Shown piece by piece: positions 1 through 8,526 of a stretch of 46,494 bases of DNA. The stretch's first letter is position 1. Each line of letters begins with the position of its first letter. The stretch spans positions 1 to 46,494 of the forward strand of contig CAJUFL010000027.1 in assembly GCA_910585605.1 (NCBI GenBank). Direction: 5' to 3'. The position numbers and the translations under genes are program-made. The DNA is from an uncultured Lachnospiraceae bacterium. Lineage in GTDB: Bacteria; Bacillota; Clostridia; Lachnospirales; Lachnospiraceae. The notes beneath the pieces are model-generated. The model saw only the letters and a list, made by a program, of their open reading frames with translations, had not been told where the DNA came from and searched no databases.

Positions 1-41
1 GGAGCAGATGTAAGAGTTGGAAGTTGCAGATAGCTACTTAA

Positions 42-920
42 TCAGCAGACACTATCTAATAATTGAAACAAAGCTTCTTTATTTTTAATTGCTGGTAGAC
101 AATTATCAAAACTATAAAATTTTTCTTCTCTGTCTAGACTTATAAATCTCTTTTCGTCACTGGATAGAAAGGGTATTGCTGATGAAATTCTATTATCTTT
201 AAGTAATAATCCATCCCTGACTAAACTTCTTGCAAATTCCCAGTTTTCATCCAATACTGCAACTCTGTCACAAAATTTACTTACATATTCACCGAGAGTT
301 GTTGTATCATTTACCGGAACACGAAATTTAATCTGTAACTCTCTTTGTATAAATTTCTTTTGCTGTGAGCTTAATTCTACCTGTAAAGCAAAATAATAAT
401 CCATCAATGAGACAAAAGCACTAGCCCGTTTAATATCGCTAACTTTACCCTTTAACCACTCATAATTAAGATATCTCACATCTGAGTTGCTAAAACCCAA
501 TTCATATAAATTAGTAAATACTGCTGAATTTTCACGCAGAAATCGTTTCGTCAAAGTGTTTAAACTGTCTGCTAATTTTCCTAATACCCCTTTTGTTTTT
601 CCGTATAGTCTATTCTTCAAATACAGAAATAATTGTGCATTTTCCTCTACGCACAAGGTTCTACCACTCACTAAGGTAGTTACAAAGTATACATCTTGTT
701 CAGCTAGTAAATTTTCTAATTCATCATCGTTAAATAATGTTAAAATAAAAATAGCATTAAATGTGTTACTGTCCAGAGCCATCAAAGCCCGATATATATC
801 ATTTACATCTTTTGTACGGCTTGCTAACTCAATTTTCGCTCCTGCTAATGTAGATTCTTTCAATTCATCATTGGAAAAAAGTTTCCACATACAGAATAAA
901 TTCTCTTGATCTCTTTTCAT
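42..920 (-). CDS. hypothetical protein, 292 aa, next to tubRZ operon
   Basis: I do not recognise this protein. It is mostly helical in appearance, with no signal peptide, no membrane segment and no cysteine motif. I chose the ATG at 918-920, because an AAAGGAGGG Shine-Dalgarno lies just before it; a longer reading with a start at 977 has no such site. The gene follows the tubRZ operon in the same direction but is separated from it by an intrinsic terminator at 1088-1119 and about 170 bases, so it is probably transcribed on its own. Its neighbours suggest it belongs to the same accessory element. That it is a real gene is likely; its function is unknown. Confidence 0.6.
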   Translation of the reverse strand: MKRDQENLFCMWKLFSNDELKESTLAGAKIELASRTKDVNDIYRALMALDSNTFNAIFILTLFNDDELENLLAEQDVYFVTTLVSGRTLCVEENAQLFLYLKNRLYGKTKGVLGKLADSLNTLTKRFLRENSAVFTNLYELGFSNSDVRYLNYEWLKGKVSDIKRASAFVSLMDYYFALQVELSSQQKKFIQRELQIKFRVPVNDTTTLGEYVSKFCDRVAVLDENWEFARSLVRDGLLLKDNRISSAIPFLSSDEKRFISLDREEKFYSFDNCLPAIKNKEALFQLLDSVC

Positions 921-1087
921 AAAGAAACCCTCCTTTTGTAATATTTGTATAGCATTAAGCATACACAAATTCTTCAAAAGGAAATTTTTTGCAGACTATC
1001 TCTATAAATCTGTACAAGCTCACCACTTAATACATTTTTATTTAAATAGTCTGCAAGCCTCATGGCACAAAATATATACTACCTAAA

Positions 1088-1119
1088 AAGGGTTTATTGC
1101 TTTTATACAATAAACCCTT
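1088..1119 (-). terminator. intrinsic terminator of the tubRZ operon
   Basis: A perfect 12-bp stem (1088-1099 with 1108-1119) and an 8-base loop. Read on the minus strand it is followed by a run of T. It lies 65 bases after the stop codon of the last gene of the operon. Confidence 0.75.
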
Positions 1120-1183
1120 GTAATTTTTTAATTTATTATGAAATAAAAATAAACACCTTAAGGTTTTCAAATAAGTACAATCT

Positions 1184-1411
1184 TTACTTTTCTTGTAAAT
1201 TCTTTAAGATTTTATCATGCTCTCTTAACGCAACTGTTAAACTGGTCGTATTGTGTGGAACACTACGTACTGTATCTTTTGTTGTGCGACCACCAACCTT
1301 ATTCACTCTTAATACTTTGGTTACGTAAGTATTATCATTTAAATCAGTTACTACATCATAGCGTGCTTTATCACTTGGTAAAGAAATCCATTCATTTAAT
1401 ATCTTACTCAA
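1184..1411 (-). CDS. small hypothetical protein, 75 aa, last gene of tubRZ operon
   Basis: A short basic protein of no family I recognise, with no membrane segment. Its start overlaps the end of the 189-residue gene by 8 bases, which indicates translational coupling, and the operon terminator follows. By position it belongs to the tubR-tubZ transcript. It could be a small partner of the filament system, but nothing in the sequence shows this. Confidence 0.55.
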   Translation of the reverse strand: MSKILNEWISLPSDKARYDVVTDLNDNTYVTKVLRVNKVGGRTTKDTVRSVPHNTTSLTVALREHDKILKNLQEK

Positions 1412-1973
1412 TTGGCAGCACCTCTCTTAACAAATCTTCGATTTTACAATTGAAAACTGTCAACGTTTCCTGATTTTTCACACGAACCAAAGTATCAAGT
1501 GATTGAAAATCATCTAGTACTAAATACTTTGGTGGCATAATCCTGTCAATAAGCTCTAACTGAACGCTATGGACATCTCCTCTACGTAATAAACAATCTG
1601 GTAGATTAACATTATTTAGCAGATCTTCAATTAGCACCTGTATTTCATTGCCAAGATTTATAACTACTTTTATGGTATTACACTTATCCGAAGTGTCTCC
1701 AATAATACTAGACCCAGACGGTAAAAGCTCCTTACACCTCTGATAAAGTTGCAAAGCTAGTGATTCGTCAATACAAGTTTTAATACTATCATTATTGACA
1801 GAGGCATCACACCGAGGGCATTTTACACCGTACTGACTAATATATCTGATTTCTCTTATAAACTTATTACCGCAATTGTTATGTGTAAATGTAAAAACAT
1901 TAGGATTTTCATGCTCCTCAATAGTAAAATTTTTACCAGCAATTATCCCAACTAGTTTAGAATTTTTTGACAT
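1404..1973 (-). CDS. hypothetical protein with a zinc-finger-like segment, 189 aa, third gene of tubRZ operon
   Basis: The N-terminal third has the look of a small zinc-binding domain: a Cys in the HNNCGNKF segment is followed some 20 residues later by CPRCD. The rest is mixed alpha/beta with no motif I know. The gene starts one base after the tubZ stop codon and overlaps the next gene by 8 bases, so it is clearly part of the operon. Known type III partition loci often carry a third gene, tubY, a MerR-like helix-turn-helix plus coiled coil; this protein does not look like TubY. A role in partition, DNA binding or filament control is only inferred from position. Confidence 0.6.
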   Translation of the reverse strand: MSKNSKLVGIIAGKNFTIEEHENPNVFTFTHNNCGNKFIREIRYISQYGVKCPRCDASVNNDSIKTCIDESLALQLYQRCKELLPSGSSIIGDTSDKCNTIKVVINLGNEIQVLIEDLLNNVNLPDCLLRRGDVHSVQLELIDRIMPPKYLVLDDFQSLDTLVRVKNQETLTVFNCKIEDLLREVLPIE

Positions 1974-1974
1974 A

Positions 1975-3141
1975 CTACCTCCTCCTGTAACTGTTTAGCA
2001 TATCTCTAGCCGACTTCTTGGGAATTTCCATAGTAGCAGGTGCTGCTGTAGTAACACTACCATCTTCACCCGGCTGCGGTTTATTTGTAACAACACGAGT
2101 TCTTGACTTTTTAGGTCTTACATTTCGTGATATCTGTAAAGTTTCATTAAGCCGATTCTCATGCAATGTGCTAATACTGCTTTCTATTGTCGCAGTACGG
2201 GCCTTAACTTTATCAGTTATTTCCCCAAAGCGCTCGTACGGAAAAGAAAGACCAGTCATTAACAACAAATTGCATTCCTGATTATATGTAGAAAATACAT
2301 CAACCGGTTCACCAAATTCCTGAGCTAAAGCTTCCATATCAATTTTACTCGTAGTAGAAGTCACATAGTACAATACAACTTTATCCTGTTGTATAGGTGC
2401 ATAAATATTATTTCTTATGGCATTAGCTATTAAAGCGGTATTCCCCTTCTCTCTTCCTAAATAGTTAGCTATGGCGACACCATGTGTTTCAAAAATTGCA
2501 CGCTTTAACTCAGCCTTATCAACATTACCCTCAATATGCTTATATTTTGATGGTATCACCAATATATGATCAAGTGCATCTACAAAGATTCTGTTAATTA
2601 CAAGCTTATCTTTACCGCATGCATTATCAAGAACAAAAATACTACCCAAATCTTCAATGTCTAAGAGCTCCTGGCAGCAATTGTAACTATTAACAGCTGC
2701 TTGGGTTTTATCTTCATCACTCGGAATAATTGTCACTGCTGCAAAATACTTTTCCGGCTCAGGCTTATATAGCGAGTCCTCTGCAACTTCTTCCTTTGAT
2801 TTAAACTCATCAATTAATATTTCTGTTAAAAAAGGAGCCACTCCAGAACCTGTGCCACCACCACTTGAAAAAATTACAAATACATATTTTTGTGTTATTG
2901 TTACTCTAATCTGATCGATTAATTGCTCAAGATCTTCAGCTAACAACTGTTTTGCTTTATCACGATCCTTTGCACAACCTTCCCCATTCTTTAAATGGTA
3001 TTTGTGTGTTGAGTTTTTTAAGATACTAAGGTCTTCTAATGAAGTGTTAATATACATAACATTGTATCCTCTTTCCTCAAATAAAGAACCAATATTACCT
3101 CCAGCTTGGCCTACACAAATAAACGCCACATCACTTTTCAT
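1975..3141 (-). CDS. TubZ/FtsZ-like tubulin-family GTPase
   Basis: This is a tubulin/FtsZ-superfamily GTPase of 388 residues. The T1 nucleotide loop GQAGGNIG is at residues 11-18, and the tubulin signature GGGTGSG is at 94-100, followed by VAPFLTE. The C-terminal 60 residues are low in complexity, rich in Pro, Thr and Ala, and end in a basic tail (SYRRR); tails of this sort connect TubZ or FtsZ filaments to partners. Chromosomal FtsZ is better conserved and lies in the division cluster. Here the gene overlaps a small winged-helix gene, the arrangement of type III (TubZRC) partition operons of Bacillus plasmids and clostridial phages. It would form GTP-driven filaments that move or position a DNA element. 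I am sure of the superfamily and less sure of the partition role. Confidence 0.85.
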   Translation of the reverse strand: MKSDVAFICVGQAGGNIGSLFEERGYNVMYINTSLEDLSILKNSTHKYHLKNGEGCAKDRDKAKQLLAEDLEQLIDQIRVTITQKYVFVIFSSGGGTGSGVAPFLTEILIDEFKSKEEVAEDSLYKPEPEKYFAAVTIIPSDEDKTQAAVNSYNCCQELLDIEDLGSIFVLDNACGKDKLVINRIFVDALDHILVIPSKYKHIEGNVDKAELKRAIFETHGVAIANYLGREKGNTALIANAIRNNIYAPIQQDKVVLYYVTSTTSKIDMEALAQEFGEPVDVFSTYNQECNLLLMTGLSFPYERFGEITDKVKARTATIESSISTLHENRLNETLQISRNVRPKKSRTRVVTNKPQPGEDGSVTTAAPATMEIPKKSARDMLNSYRRR

Positions 3142-3454
3142 AACTATTTCCTCCTACTATTTCACTCTCTATAATACTCATTAACTCACTTTCATCTACC
3201 CCTAAAGCTTCAGAAAGGTGTTTTATACCAGCTTGTGTTATATAATAAGTATTTGCTGTACCTTTTTTTGCACCTTGTGCAACAAGCCCTACCCCCCACA
3301 GTTCATTTACAATTTTATAAATCGTACCAGTGGACACAACTCCAATTTTTGGGTCTTCCATCATTTCAGAAATTGCTTCTGCACTCATAATTACTGTAGC
3401 TTTGTTATCAACAAGGTAGGCTAAAATATCATAAGCAATTCTTGAAAAAGCCAT
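3131..3454 (-). CDS. TubR-like winged-helix DNA-binding protein
   Basis: A 107-residue protein with a winged-helix pattern. A helix-turn-helix with the recognition helix around VSTGTIYKIVNELWGVGLV is followed by a wing with TANTYYITQAG. It overlaps the start of the TubZ-like gene by 11 bases. In TubZRC systems TubR binds centromere repeats, usually just upstream of its own gene, represses the operon and links the DNA to TubZ filaments. I see no long iteron array upstream here, only a small inverted repeat at 3488-3505 and, further away, the repeat cluster at 4384-4460. It could instead be a plain autoregulatory repressor. The Shine-Dalgarno AAAGGAG supports this start. Confidence 0.65.
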   Translation of the reverse strand: MAFSRIAYDILAYLVDNKATVIMSAEAISEMMEDPKIGVVSTGTIYKIVNELWGVGLVAQGAKKGTANTYYITQAGIKHLSEALGVDESELMSIIESEIVGGNSYEK

Positions 3455-3487
3455 AAACCTACTCCTTTCTACTTTATAAATACTTTT

Positions 3488-3505
3488 AAGCTATTTATTT
3501 AGCTT
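3488..3505. promoter_or_regulatory. inverted repeat upstream of tubR, possible operator
   Basis: AAGCTA-N6-TAGCTT, a perfect 6-bp palindrome half-site pair, lies about 35 bases upstream of the tubR start, downstream of a TATAAT-like -10 element on the minus strand near 3522-3533. It is a plausible autoregulatory site for the winged-helix protein. The evidence is positional. Confidence 0.35.
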
Positions 3506-3648
3506 TCTTATACTTTCTCAAATTATTATAAAATTTTCTTGGTGAGTTTACGGTTTTCAGTATTTTTTTAACATAGTATAATAAAAATATAGATAATAAT
3601 AATAATCAGTTATACAGACTTACATAAACATATTTTTATTAATCTGCT

Positions 3649-4212
3649 TTAAAAGAAGAGGAAAATAAACAAAATCACATTTAAAAAATACAAACCAAGT
3701 CTAATATGCTTCTCATAAATTGAACCTGTTTTAAATGTATCTAATTTTGGTACAAAAGCATATCTTTTTCCTTTGTTTTTCAAACCACTTTTTGTGCACA
3801 TATCTAATAAAGCGTGTGATATTAAGCCCATACTTACGCCTAATGTAATCATACAATAAAGATTAATGCTTAAATTATGCTTTGCATGAAATAAATTTAT
3901 CCCTAAAATACCAAAAATAGTTAAGATTGACATAATTATTGCTGGATAAACATGAGATTTAAAACTTCTGTGACCAGCACCAATTAAATTAAAGAATTCC
4001 TGTATTGCTAAATTAATAGGGTTTTCTAGTGCCACATCTAAATTGTCTTGATCCAAATCTGGTACTTTTGCTGCCCAAATAGAATACGGTAAGATAATAA
4101 GCACCTGTGCTGCTGCATCTAGGTTCATATCAATTACCCCTGTTTGTTTTAGTAATAGATATCCTCCTAAAGCAAAGGCACTGCCCCCTAACGCATGAGT
4201 TTTTCCTACCAT
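3649..4212 (-). CDS. YdjM-like (DUF457) inner-membrane, metal-dependent hydrolase family protein
   Basis: A 187-residue membrane protein. The pattern fits the YdjM/DUF457 family: an N-terminal MVGKTHALGG segment, a PDLDQDN motif after the first membrane region, GHRSFKSH (the family's HRGxTHS motif) and SHALLDMCTKSG. The His and Asp residues are the presumed metal ligands. Four or five hydrophobic segments are visible. I chose the ATG at 4210-4212 because a GGAGG site precedes it. In Escherichia coli YdjM is SOS-controlled, and its substrate is not established. The gene lies upstream of the tubRZ operon in the same orientation and probably belongs to the same accessory element. Confidence 0.75.
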   Translation of the reverse strand: MVGKTHALGGSAFALGGYLLLKQTGVIDMNLDAAAQVLIILPYSIWAAKVPDLDQDNLDVALENPINLAIQEFFNLIGAGHRSFKSHVYPAIIMSILTIFGILGINLFHAKHNLSINLYCMITLGVSMGLISHALLDMCTKSGLKNKGKRYAFVPKLDTFKTGSIYEKHIRLGLYFLNVILFIFLFF

Positions 4213-4247
4213 AGTAATAACCTCCATCACCAATAATCAAATAATAA

Positions 4248-4267
4248 GGAGAGATGTAAATCTCTCC
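4248..4267. repeat. 8-bp inverted repeat in the leader of the DUF457 gene
   Basis: GGAGAGAT-GTAA-ATCTCTCC forms a perfect 8-bp stem with a tetraloop, about 35 bases upstream of the start codon. No T-run follows on the gene strand, so it is not an obvious terminator. Confidence 0.4.
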
Positions 4268-4271
4268 AACC

Positions 4272-4294
4272 TATATATATATATATATATATAT
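4272..4294. repeat. TA dinucleotide repeat
   Basis: An uninterrupted run of TA units, about 11 copies, between the DUF457 gene and metA. Such tracts are prone to slippage and melt easily. Confidence 0.9.
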
Positions 4295-4302
4295 TATAAA
4301 AT

Positions 4303-4335
4303 AAGGGTATTACTCAATTGCCTGGTAATACCCTT
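4303..4335 (-). terminator. intrinsic terminator downstream of metA
   Basis: An 11-bp perfect stem (4303-4313 with 4325-4335) and an 11-base loop. On the minus strand it is followed by ATTTTATAAT. It lies 175 bases after the metA stop, so it is probably the metA terminator, but it could serve a transcript of the intervening repeat region. Confidence 0.55.
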
Positions 4336-4383
4336 ACAATATTTTCAATTTAAAATACGAGCCTTTCCTTGTTATTAAATCTT

Positions 4384-4460
4384 TACACCACTATTTTACT
4401 ACTACACCATTATTACACCTTTTTCGTGCTGAATTATGCTATTTTATGCTTAGTTATGCT
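4384..4460. repeat. cluster of short phased direct repeats (TACACC x3, TTATGCT x3)
   Basis: TACACC occurs at 4384, 4403 and 4414. TTATGCT occurs at 4434, 4444 and 4454, exactly 10 bases apart, so its copies share one face of the helix. Short phased repeats of this kind serve as iterons, centromeres or regulator sites. The nearest candidate binder is the TubR-like protein. Confidence 0.5.
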
Positions 4461-4508
4461 ATTTTGTATTTTTTACAAACCAATGTAAATAACATATTTA
4501 AGTATTTC

Positions 4509-5414
4509 CTACAACACATACGGAGTCACCTGGTACACGTAGTAATTAAGCCAGTTAAAAAATAGTGTATTAGCATGACATCTCCATGATTTTACCGGTT
4601 TTTCCGAAGGATCATCCTTCGGATAATAATTACAGGGAATCTTGGGATTGATCCCTTTCCCTAAATCTCTCTTATATTCCTGATCCAATGTCATTGTATC
4701 ATATTCCGGATGCCCTGTTACAAAAATATTTTTACCGCCCTCTGCAATGATCAGATACGGACCCGTCACATCACTTTCGGAAACAATTTCCAATTTGTCA
4801 TTTGCCGTAATATCCTCTTTGCTGACACCGGTATAACGAGACTGCGGCACCAGAAAAGAGTCATCAAATCCACGTACCAGCGGCGTTTTCTTGTGAAACG
4901 TATAATGCTTATAAATACCTGAGATTTTCTCCGACAGATTATATTTTTTCACTCCATAGCGGTGATAAAGCCCTGCCTGGGCTCCCCAGCAGATGTGCAG
5001 AGTCGAGGTTACATATTTCTCCGACCAGTCCATAATATCCGTAAGTTCTTTCCAATAATCCACCTCTTCAAAATCCATCTTCTCCACCGGTGCTCCGGTT
5101 ATGATCATACCGTCAAAACGGCGGTATTTTATTTCATCAAAAGTGGTATAAAACCGCTCCAAATGTTTTCTTGCAACATTTTTAGGCTCATAAGTTCCGG
5201 TCCTGATAAAAGTAATATTTACCTGAAGGGGCGTATTGGCAAGACTTCGGAGCAGTTGAAGCTCTGTATCCTCCTTAAGAGGCATCAGATTCAGAATCAC
5301 CACCTCCAGCGGACGGATATCCTGACTCATTGCACGTTCGGCATCCATTACAAATATATTTTCTTCTTCTAATATTTTCTTGACTGGTAAATCATTATCT
5401 ATTCTGATTGGCAT
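4509..5414 (-). CDS. metA: homoserine O-acetyltransferase (MetA family)
   Basis: MetA activates the hydroxyl of homoserine for methionine synthesis, in the cytoplasm. The protein has 301 residues, the usual length. The catalytic Cys is at 142 (HICWGAQAG), and the His and Glu of the triad are at 235 and 237 (GHPEYD). Residue 111 is Glu (TGAPVEKM). In this family Glu at 111 goes with acetyl-CoA, while Gly, as in Escherichia coli, goes with succinyl-CoA; I therefore call it an acetyltransferase despite the family name. The gene follows ligA in the same direction with a 92-base gap. I see no S-box or T-box in that gap, so any methionine control is not through a leader riboswitch there. Confidence 0.93.
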   Translation of the reverse strand: MPIRIDNDLPVKKILEEENIFVMDAERAMSQDIRPLEVVILNLMPLKEDTELQLLRSLANTPLQVNITFIRTGTYEPKNVARKHLERFYTTFDEIKYRRFDGMIITGAPVEKMDFEEVDYWKELTDIMDWSEKYVTSTLHICWGAQAGLYHRYGVKKYNLSEKISGIYKHYTFHKKTPLVRGFDDSFLVPQSRYTGVSKEDITANDKLEIVSESDVTGPYLIIAEGGKNIFVTGHPEYDTMTLDQEYKRDLGKGINPKIPCNYYPKDDPSEKPVKSWRCHANTLFFNWLNYYVYQVTPYVL

Positions 5415-5506
5415 ATCTGTTTCCCTCCCTTATCTATAATTACACAACGAACAACAGACAAAATTTCACAATTGTCTGATAAATTCCATTGCAGGACAGA
5501 TATTAA

Positions 5507-7483
5507 TTATTCTGCATTGGAAAGTCTGATAAAATCCTCTTCTGAAAGAATCGGTATCCCCAGTTCATTTGCTTTTTTGTTCTTGGATGAGCCTGACATC
5601 ACATCATTATTGATCAGATAATCCGTATTTCTGGATACAGAACCTGTTACCTTTCCCCCTGCTTTTTCAATGTATTCTTTTAACTCATTTCGATTTGCAA
5701 ACTTTTCCAGACTTCCAGTTATTACAAAAGTCTTTCCTTTCAGTATCTGTTCTCCTGTCACCTCTTCTTTTTCAAAGATGATCTCTGCCAGAAGCTCCTG
5801 TACAACTAACATTCTCTCCTGTGTGTGAAAAAAATCATAAAAGGCTTTTGCCAGCACTTCACCGATTCCTTCAACAGCAGTAAGTTCTTCCTCTGAAGCC
5901 TCTGTAATCTTATCAAAATCCTGTCCGAAATATTCGACGATCACTTTTGCATTTGCAAGTCCGATTCCACTGATTCCAAGGCTGTATATAAACTTTGCCA
6001 TTGACACCTTTCTTGCCGATTCTATAGATGTGATCAGGTTATCATAGGATTTTTCGCCAAATCCCTCCAACTGTATAATCTCATCCCGGTATCTCTCTAG
6101 ATGAAAAATATCCGGCAGCTTTTTTAAAAAACCATGTGCAATAAATTTTTCTAATGTTGCATCCGAAAGCCCATCAATATTCATGGCATTTCGGGACACA
6201 AAATGAGAAAACCCCTTAATCTGTTTGGCACTGCACTCGGCATTCATACAATATAATGACTGCACTCCATTAATATCCTGTAATACCGTAGACTCCCCAC
6301 ATGCCGGACAGTTTTCTGGAATTTTCAGATCATCGCTTCTTGTCAGATTCTCTGCCACCTGGGGGATGATCATATTCGCCTTATATACAGTAATTCTATC
6401 TCCAAGCCCTAAGGCCAGTGCTCTCAATATACTGACATTATGAAGACTCGCTCTTGTCACGGTTGTTCCCTCTAATTCCACCGGTTCAAAAATTGCTACG
6501 GGATTGATCAGCCCGGTTCTTGAAGGAGACCACTCCACCTCTGTAAGTGTCGTCTCAGCCAGTTCATCTGCCCATTTAAATGCAATAGAATCCCTGGGAA
6601 ACTTAGCTGTTCTGCCAAGGCTTCTTCCATAAGCAATATCATTGTAAGAAAGCACCAGACCATCTGAGGGAACATCATTGTCCGGTATTCTTGCGGCAAA
6701 ATCCATAACCTGTTTTTCCAGATTATCCGCATTTACCAAAAAATGCTCCACCACATCAAATCCCTGTTCTTTAAGCCATGCAAATCTGCCAGTTATCGTA
6801 TTATCAAAACCATATTCCTTAATCTGTTCCTCTTCCAAAATGTCTTCCACTAAAGCAAATGCATAAAAATGTACATTACGTTTCGCCGTAATTTCATTAT
6901 TCAGCTGTCTGACAGATCCAGAACACAGGTTTCTTGGATTCTTATATTTATCCCCAACTTCTAAAATCTCATCATTCATTCTATTAAAGTCGGAATATCT
7001 GATCACAGCTTCACCCCTGATCACCAGACTTTTTTTATAGGGAATTACTTTGGGGACATTGACAAAGGTTTTTACATTATTGGTAATCACCTCTCCAACC
7101 TCCCCGTTGCCTCTTGTCACCGCATTATGCAATTCTCCGTTCTCATAAGTAAGTACCACCGTCAGACCGTCTAATTTCCATGAAAGAACCCCTTCATGTA
7201 TTCCAAGCCAGCTTACCAGTGCTGCTGTCTCCTTGGTCTTATCCAAAGAAAGCATTGGTGCCGGGTGTGCCTGTTTTTCCAGTTCACTAAGTACCTCGTA
7301 TCCTACATGAATTGTGGGGCTGTTTGCCAGCACAATCCCTGTTTCCTGCTCCAATCCCTGTAATTCATCATAAAGCTTATCATATTCCAAATTAGACATG
7401 ATTTCGGTATCCTTCTGATAATAAGCTTTCGACGCCTCATTCAAAACTGAAACCAATTTCTTCAACCGCTCTTTTTTGTCCAT
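5507..7483 (-). CDS. ligA: NAD-dependent DNA ligase LigA
   Basis: LigA seals nicks in DNA during replication and repair, with NAD+ as the AMP donor. All domains are present in order: the N-terminal Ia domain (YYQKDTEIMSNLEYDKLYDEL), the adenylation domain with the nucleotidyl lysine K103 in SWKLDG, the OB fold, a four-Cys zinc finger (CPACGES, then CMNAEC), helix-hairpin-helix repeats, and a C-terminal BRCT domain (GKTFVITGSLEKF). At about 658 residues it is near the usual 670. I prefer the ATG at 7481-7483; an ATG at 7499-7501 is also possible, but no clear ribosome site precedes it. The active-site motif KLDG is the common KxDG. The gene is 27 bases after the pseudouridine synthase gene. 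Confidence 0.93.
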   Translation of the reverse strand: MDKKERLKKLVSVLNEASKAYYQKDTEIMSNLEYDKLYDELQGLEQETGIVLANSPTIHVGYEVLSELEKQAHPAPMLSLDKTKETAALVSWLGIHEGVLSWKLDGLTVVLTYENGELHNAVTRGNGEVGEVITNNVKTFVNVPKVIPYKKSLVIRGEAVIRYSDFNRMNDEILEVGDKYKNPRNLCSGSVRQLNNEITAKRNVHFYAFALVEDILEEEQIKEYGFDNTITGRFAWLKEQGFDVVEHFLVNADNLEKQVMDFAARIPDNDVPSDGLVLSYNDIAYGRSLGRTAKFPRDSIAFKWADELAETTLTEVEWSPSRTGLINPVAIFEPVELEGTTVTRASLHNVSILRALALGLGDRITVYKANMIIPQVAENLTRSDDLKIPENCPACGESTVLQDINGVQSLYCMNAECSAKQIKGFSHFVSRNAMNIDGLSDATLEKFIAHGFLKKLPDIFHLERYRDEIIQLEGFGEKSYDNLITSIESARKVSMAKFIYSLGISGIGLANAKVIVEYFGQDFDKITEASEEELTAVEGIGEVLAKAFYDFFHTQERMLVVQELLAEIIFEKEEVTGEQILKGKTFVITGSLEKFANRNELKEYIEKAGGKVTGSVSRNTDYLINNDVMSGSSKNKKANELGIPILSEEDFIRLSNAE

Positions 7484-7510
7484 AAACTTTCCCTGCTCCA
7501 TGTTATATCA

Positions 7511-8245
7511 TTATTCTTTTCTGTTTTTTGCAATCCGTCTTTGAAGCTCTGCAAGCTCCTCTTTGGTTGCCATCCTGATGTCACCAGGTTTCATATCTCC
7601 AATTTCAATATTCATAACACGGATTCTTCTAAGCTTAACTACTTTGTATTCAAATTGTTCACACATTTTGCGAATCTGCCTGTTAAGTCCCTGCGTTAAA
7701 ATAATTGAAAAGGATTTATCATTCTTCTTCTTCAGTCTGCATGGATTTGTTACTACCCATATATCCTTATTAGAATCATGAATTCTGACACCCTCTGCCA
7801 TCTTTTTCAAAAATTCTTCTGTAATAGTACGGTTTACCGTTACCACATATTCTTTTTCATGCTGATTTCTCGCCTTAGATATCTCATTACACAAATCCCC
7901 ATCATTGGAAAGAAGAAGCAATCCCTCAGAATCTTTATCCAGTCTTCCGATATATTTTAAATCGGCATCCAATAAAAAATTACGAAAAATACCTGATTCA
8001 TCTCCTCTATGCGAAGTACAGGCAAATCCTTTCGGTTTATAAAAAACAACCAGCTTAAAAGGTTCTTCTCTTTTTATTATCCGTCCGTCAATACTTATCT
8101 GATCCGTTTCTGATACCCGCATGCCCATATCTGCCGGAACGCCGTTTACTAATACTTTTCCCTCAGCAATCCACTCATCTGCTTTTCTCCTGGAACAAAC
8201 ACCTGCTGCACTTAAATATTTGTTTAATCTGATTGTATCTTTCAT
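7511..8245 (-). CDS. RluB/RluF-type rRNA pseudouridine synthase
   Basis: A 244-residue pseudouridine synthase of the RsuA/RluB/E/F family. An S4 RNA-binding domain is at residues 5-60 (IRLNKYLSAAGVCSRRKADEWI). The catalytic Asp lies in GRLDKDSEGLLLLSNDGDL, and a later QGLNRQIRKMCE motif is typical of the family. It would convert a uridine of 23S rRNA to pseudouridine; the subfamily pattern is closest to RluF/RluB, but the exact site cannot be read from sequence alone. It lies directly upstream of ligA. The Shine-Dalgarno GAGGAA supports the start. Confidence 0.88.
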   Translation of the reverse strand: MKDTIRLNKYLSAAGVCSRRKADEWIAEGKVLVNGVPADMGMRVSETDQISIDGRIIKREEPFKLVVFYKPKGFACTSHRGDESGIFRNFLLDADLKYIGRLDKDSEGLLLLSNDGDLCNEISKARNQHEKEYVVTVNRTITEEFLKKMAEGVRIHDSNKDIWVVTNPCRLKKKNDKSFSIILTQGLNRQIRKMCEQFEYKVVKLRRIRVMNIEIGDMKPGDIRMATKEELAELQRRIAKNRKE

Positions 8246-8410
8246 AGTATTTCCTCATTTGCTGTCCAAAATCCAAAGTCTTTTCTTCCTTCGCTGCTCC
8301 ATTAAAACAAAGTCAAAAACCCTGCTGAAATGAATGCATTTTCTCTATCATAACACGCAAGCTGTTCTTTTTCAAATTTTTATTTTTTTATTTAATACTT
8401 GAAAAAACAC

Positions 8411-8439
8411 TTGAAAAAATAAAGGGATAAGACTATAAT
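8411..8439 (+). promoter_or_regulatory. sigma-A promoter of the Lrp/AsnC gene
   Basis: TTGAAA at 8411-8416, a 17-base spacer, and a perfect TATAAT at 8434-8439. The transcript would start near 8446, just before a terminator-like hairpin in the leader. Confidence 0.75.
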
Positions 8440-8453
8440 GGATACGAATACAA

Positions 8454-8492
8454 CGAGGTGTTCTTACTTTTATTAAGGACATCTCGCTTTTT
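8454..8492 (+). terminator. terminator-like hairpin in the leader of the Lrp/AsnC gene
   Basis: A 12-bp stem (8454-8465 with 8475-8486, two G-T pairs) with a 9-base loop, followed by CTTTTT. It lies between the promoter at 8411 and the start codon at 8527, so it should stop part of the transcription. It could be an attenuator or the end of a very short RNA. No competing antiterminator stem is obvious. Confidence 0.55.
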
Positions 8493-8526
8493 ATGTAGAC
8501 AGAATAATTTCAAAGGAAGTGATTTC

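Noticed and set aside
487..909. 140-codon frame on the plus strand
   Set aside because: It lies fully antisense to the 292-residue gene, has no ribosome site and a composition typical of a shadow frame.
5415..5506. SAM or T-box riboswitch upstream of metA
   Set aside because: The gap is only 92 bases and shows just one small hairpin (CAGACAA/TTGTCTG), none of the conserved riboswitch elements.
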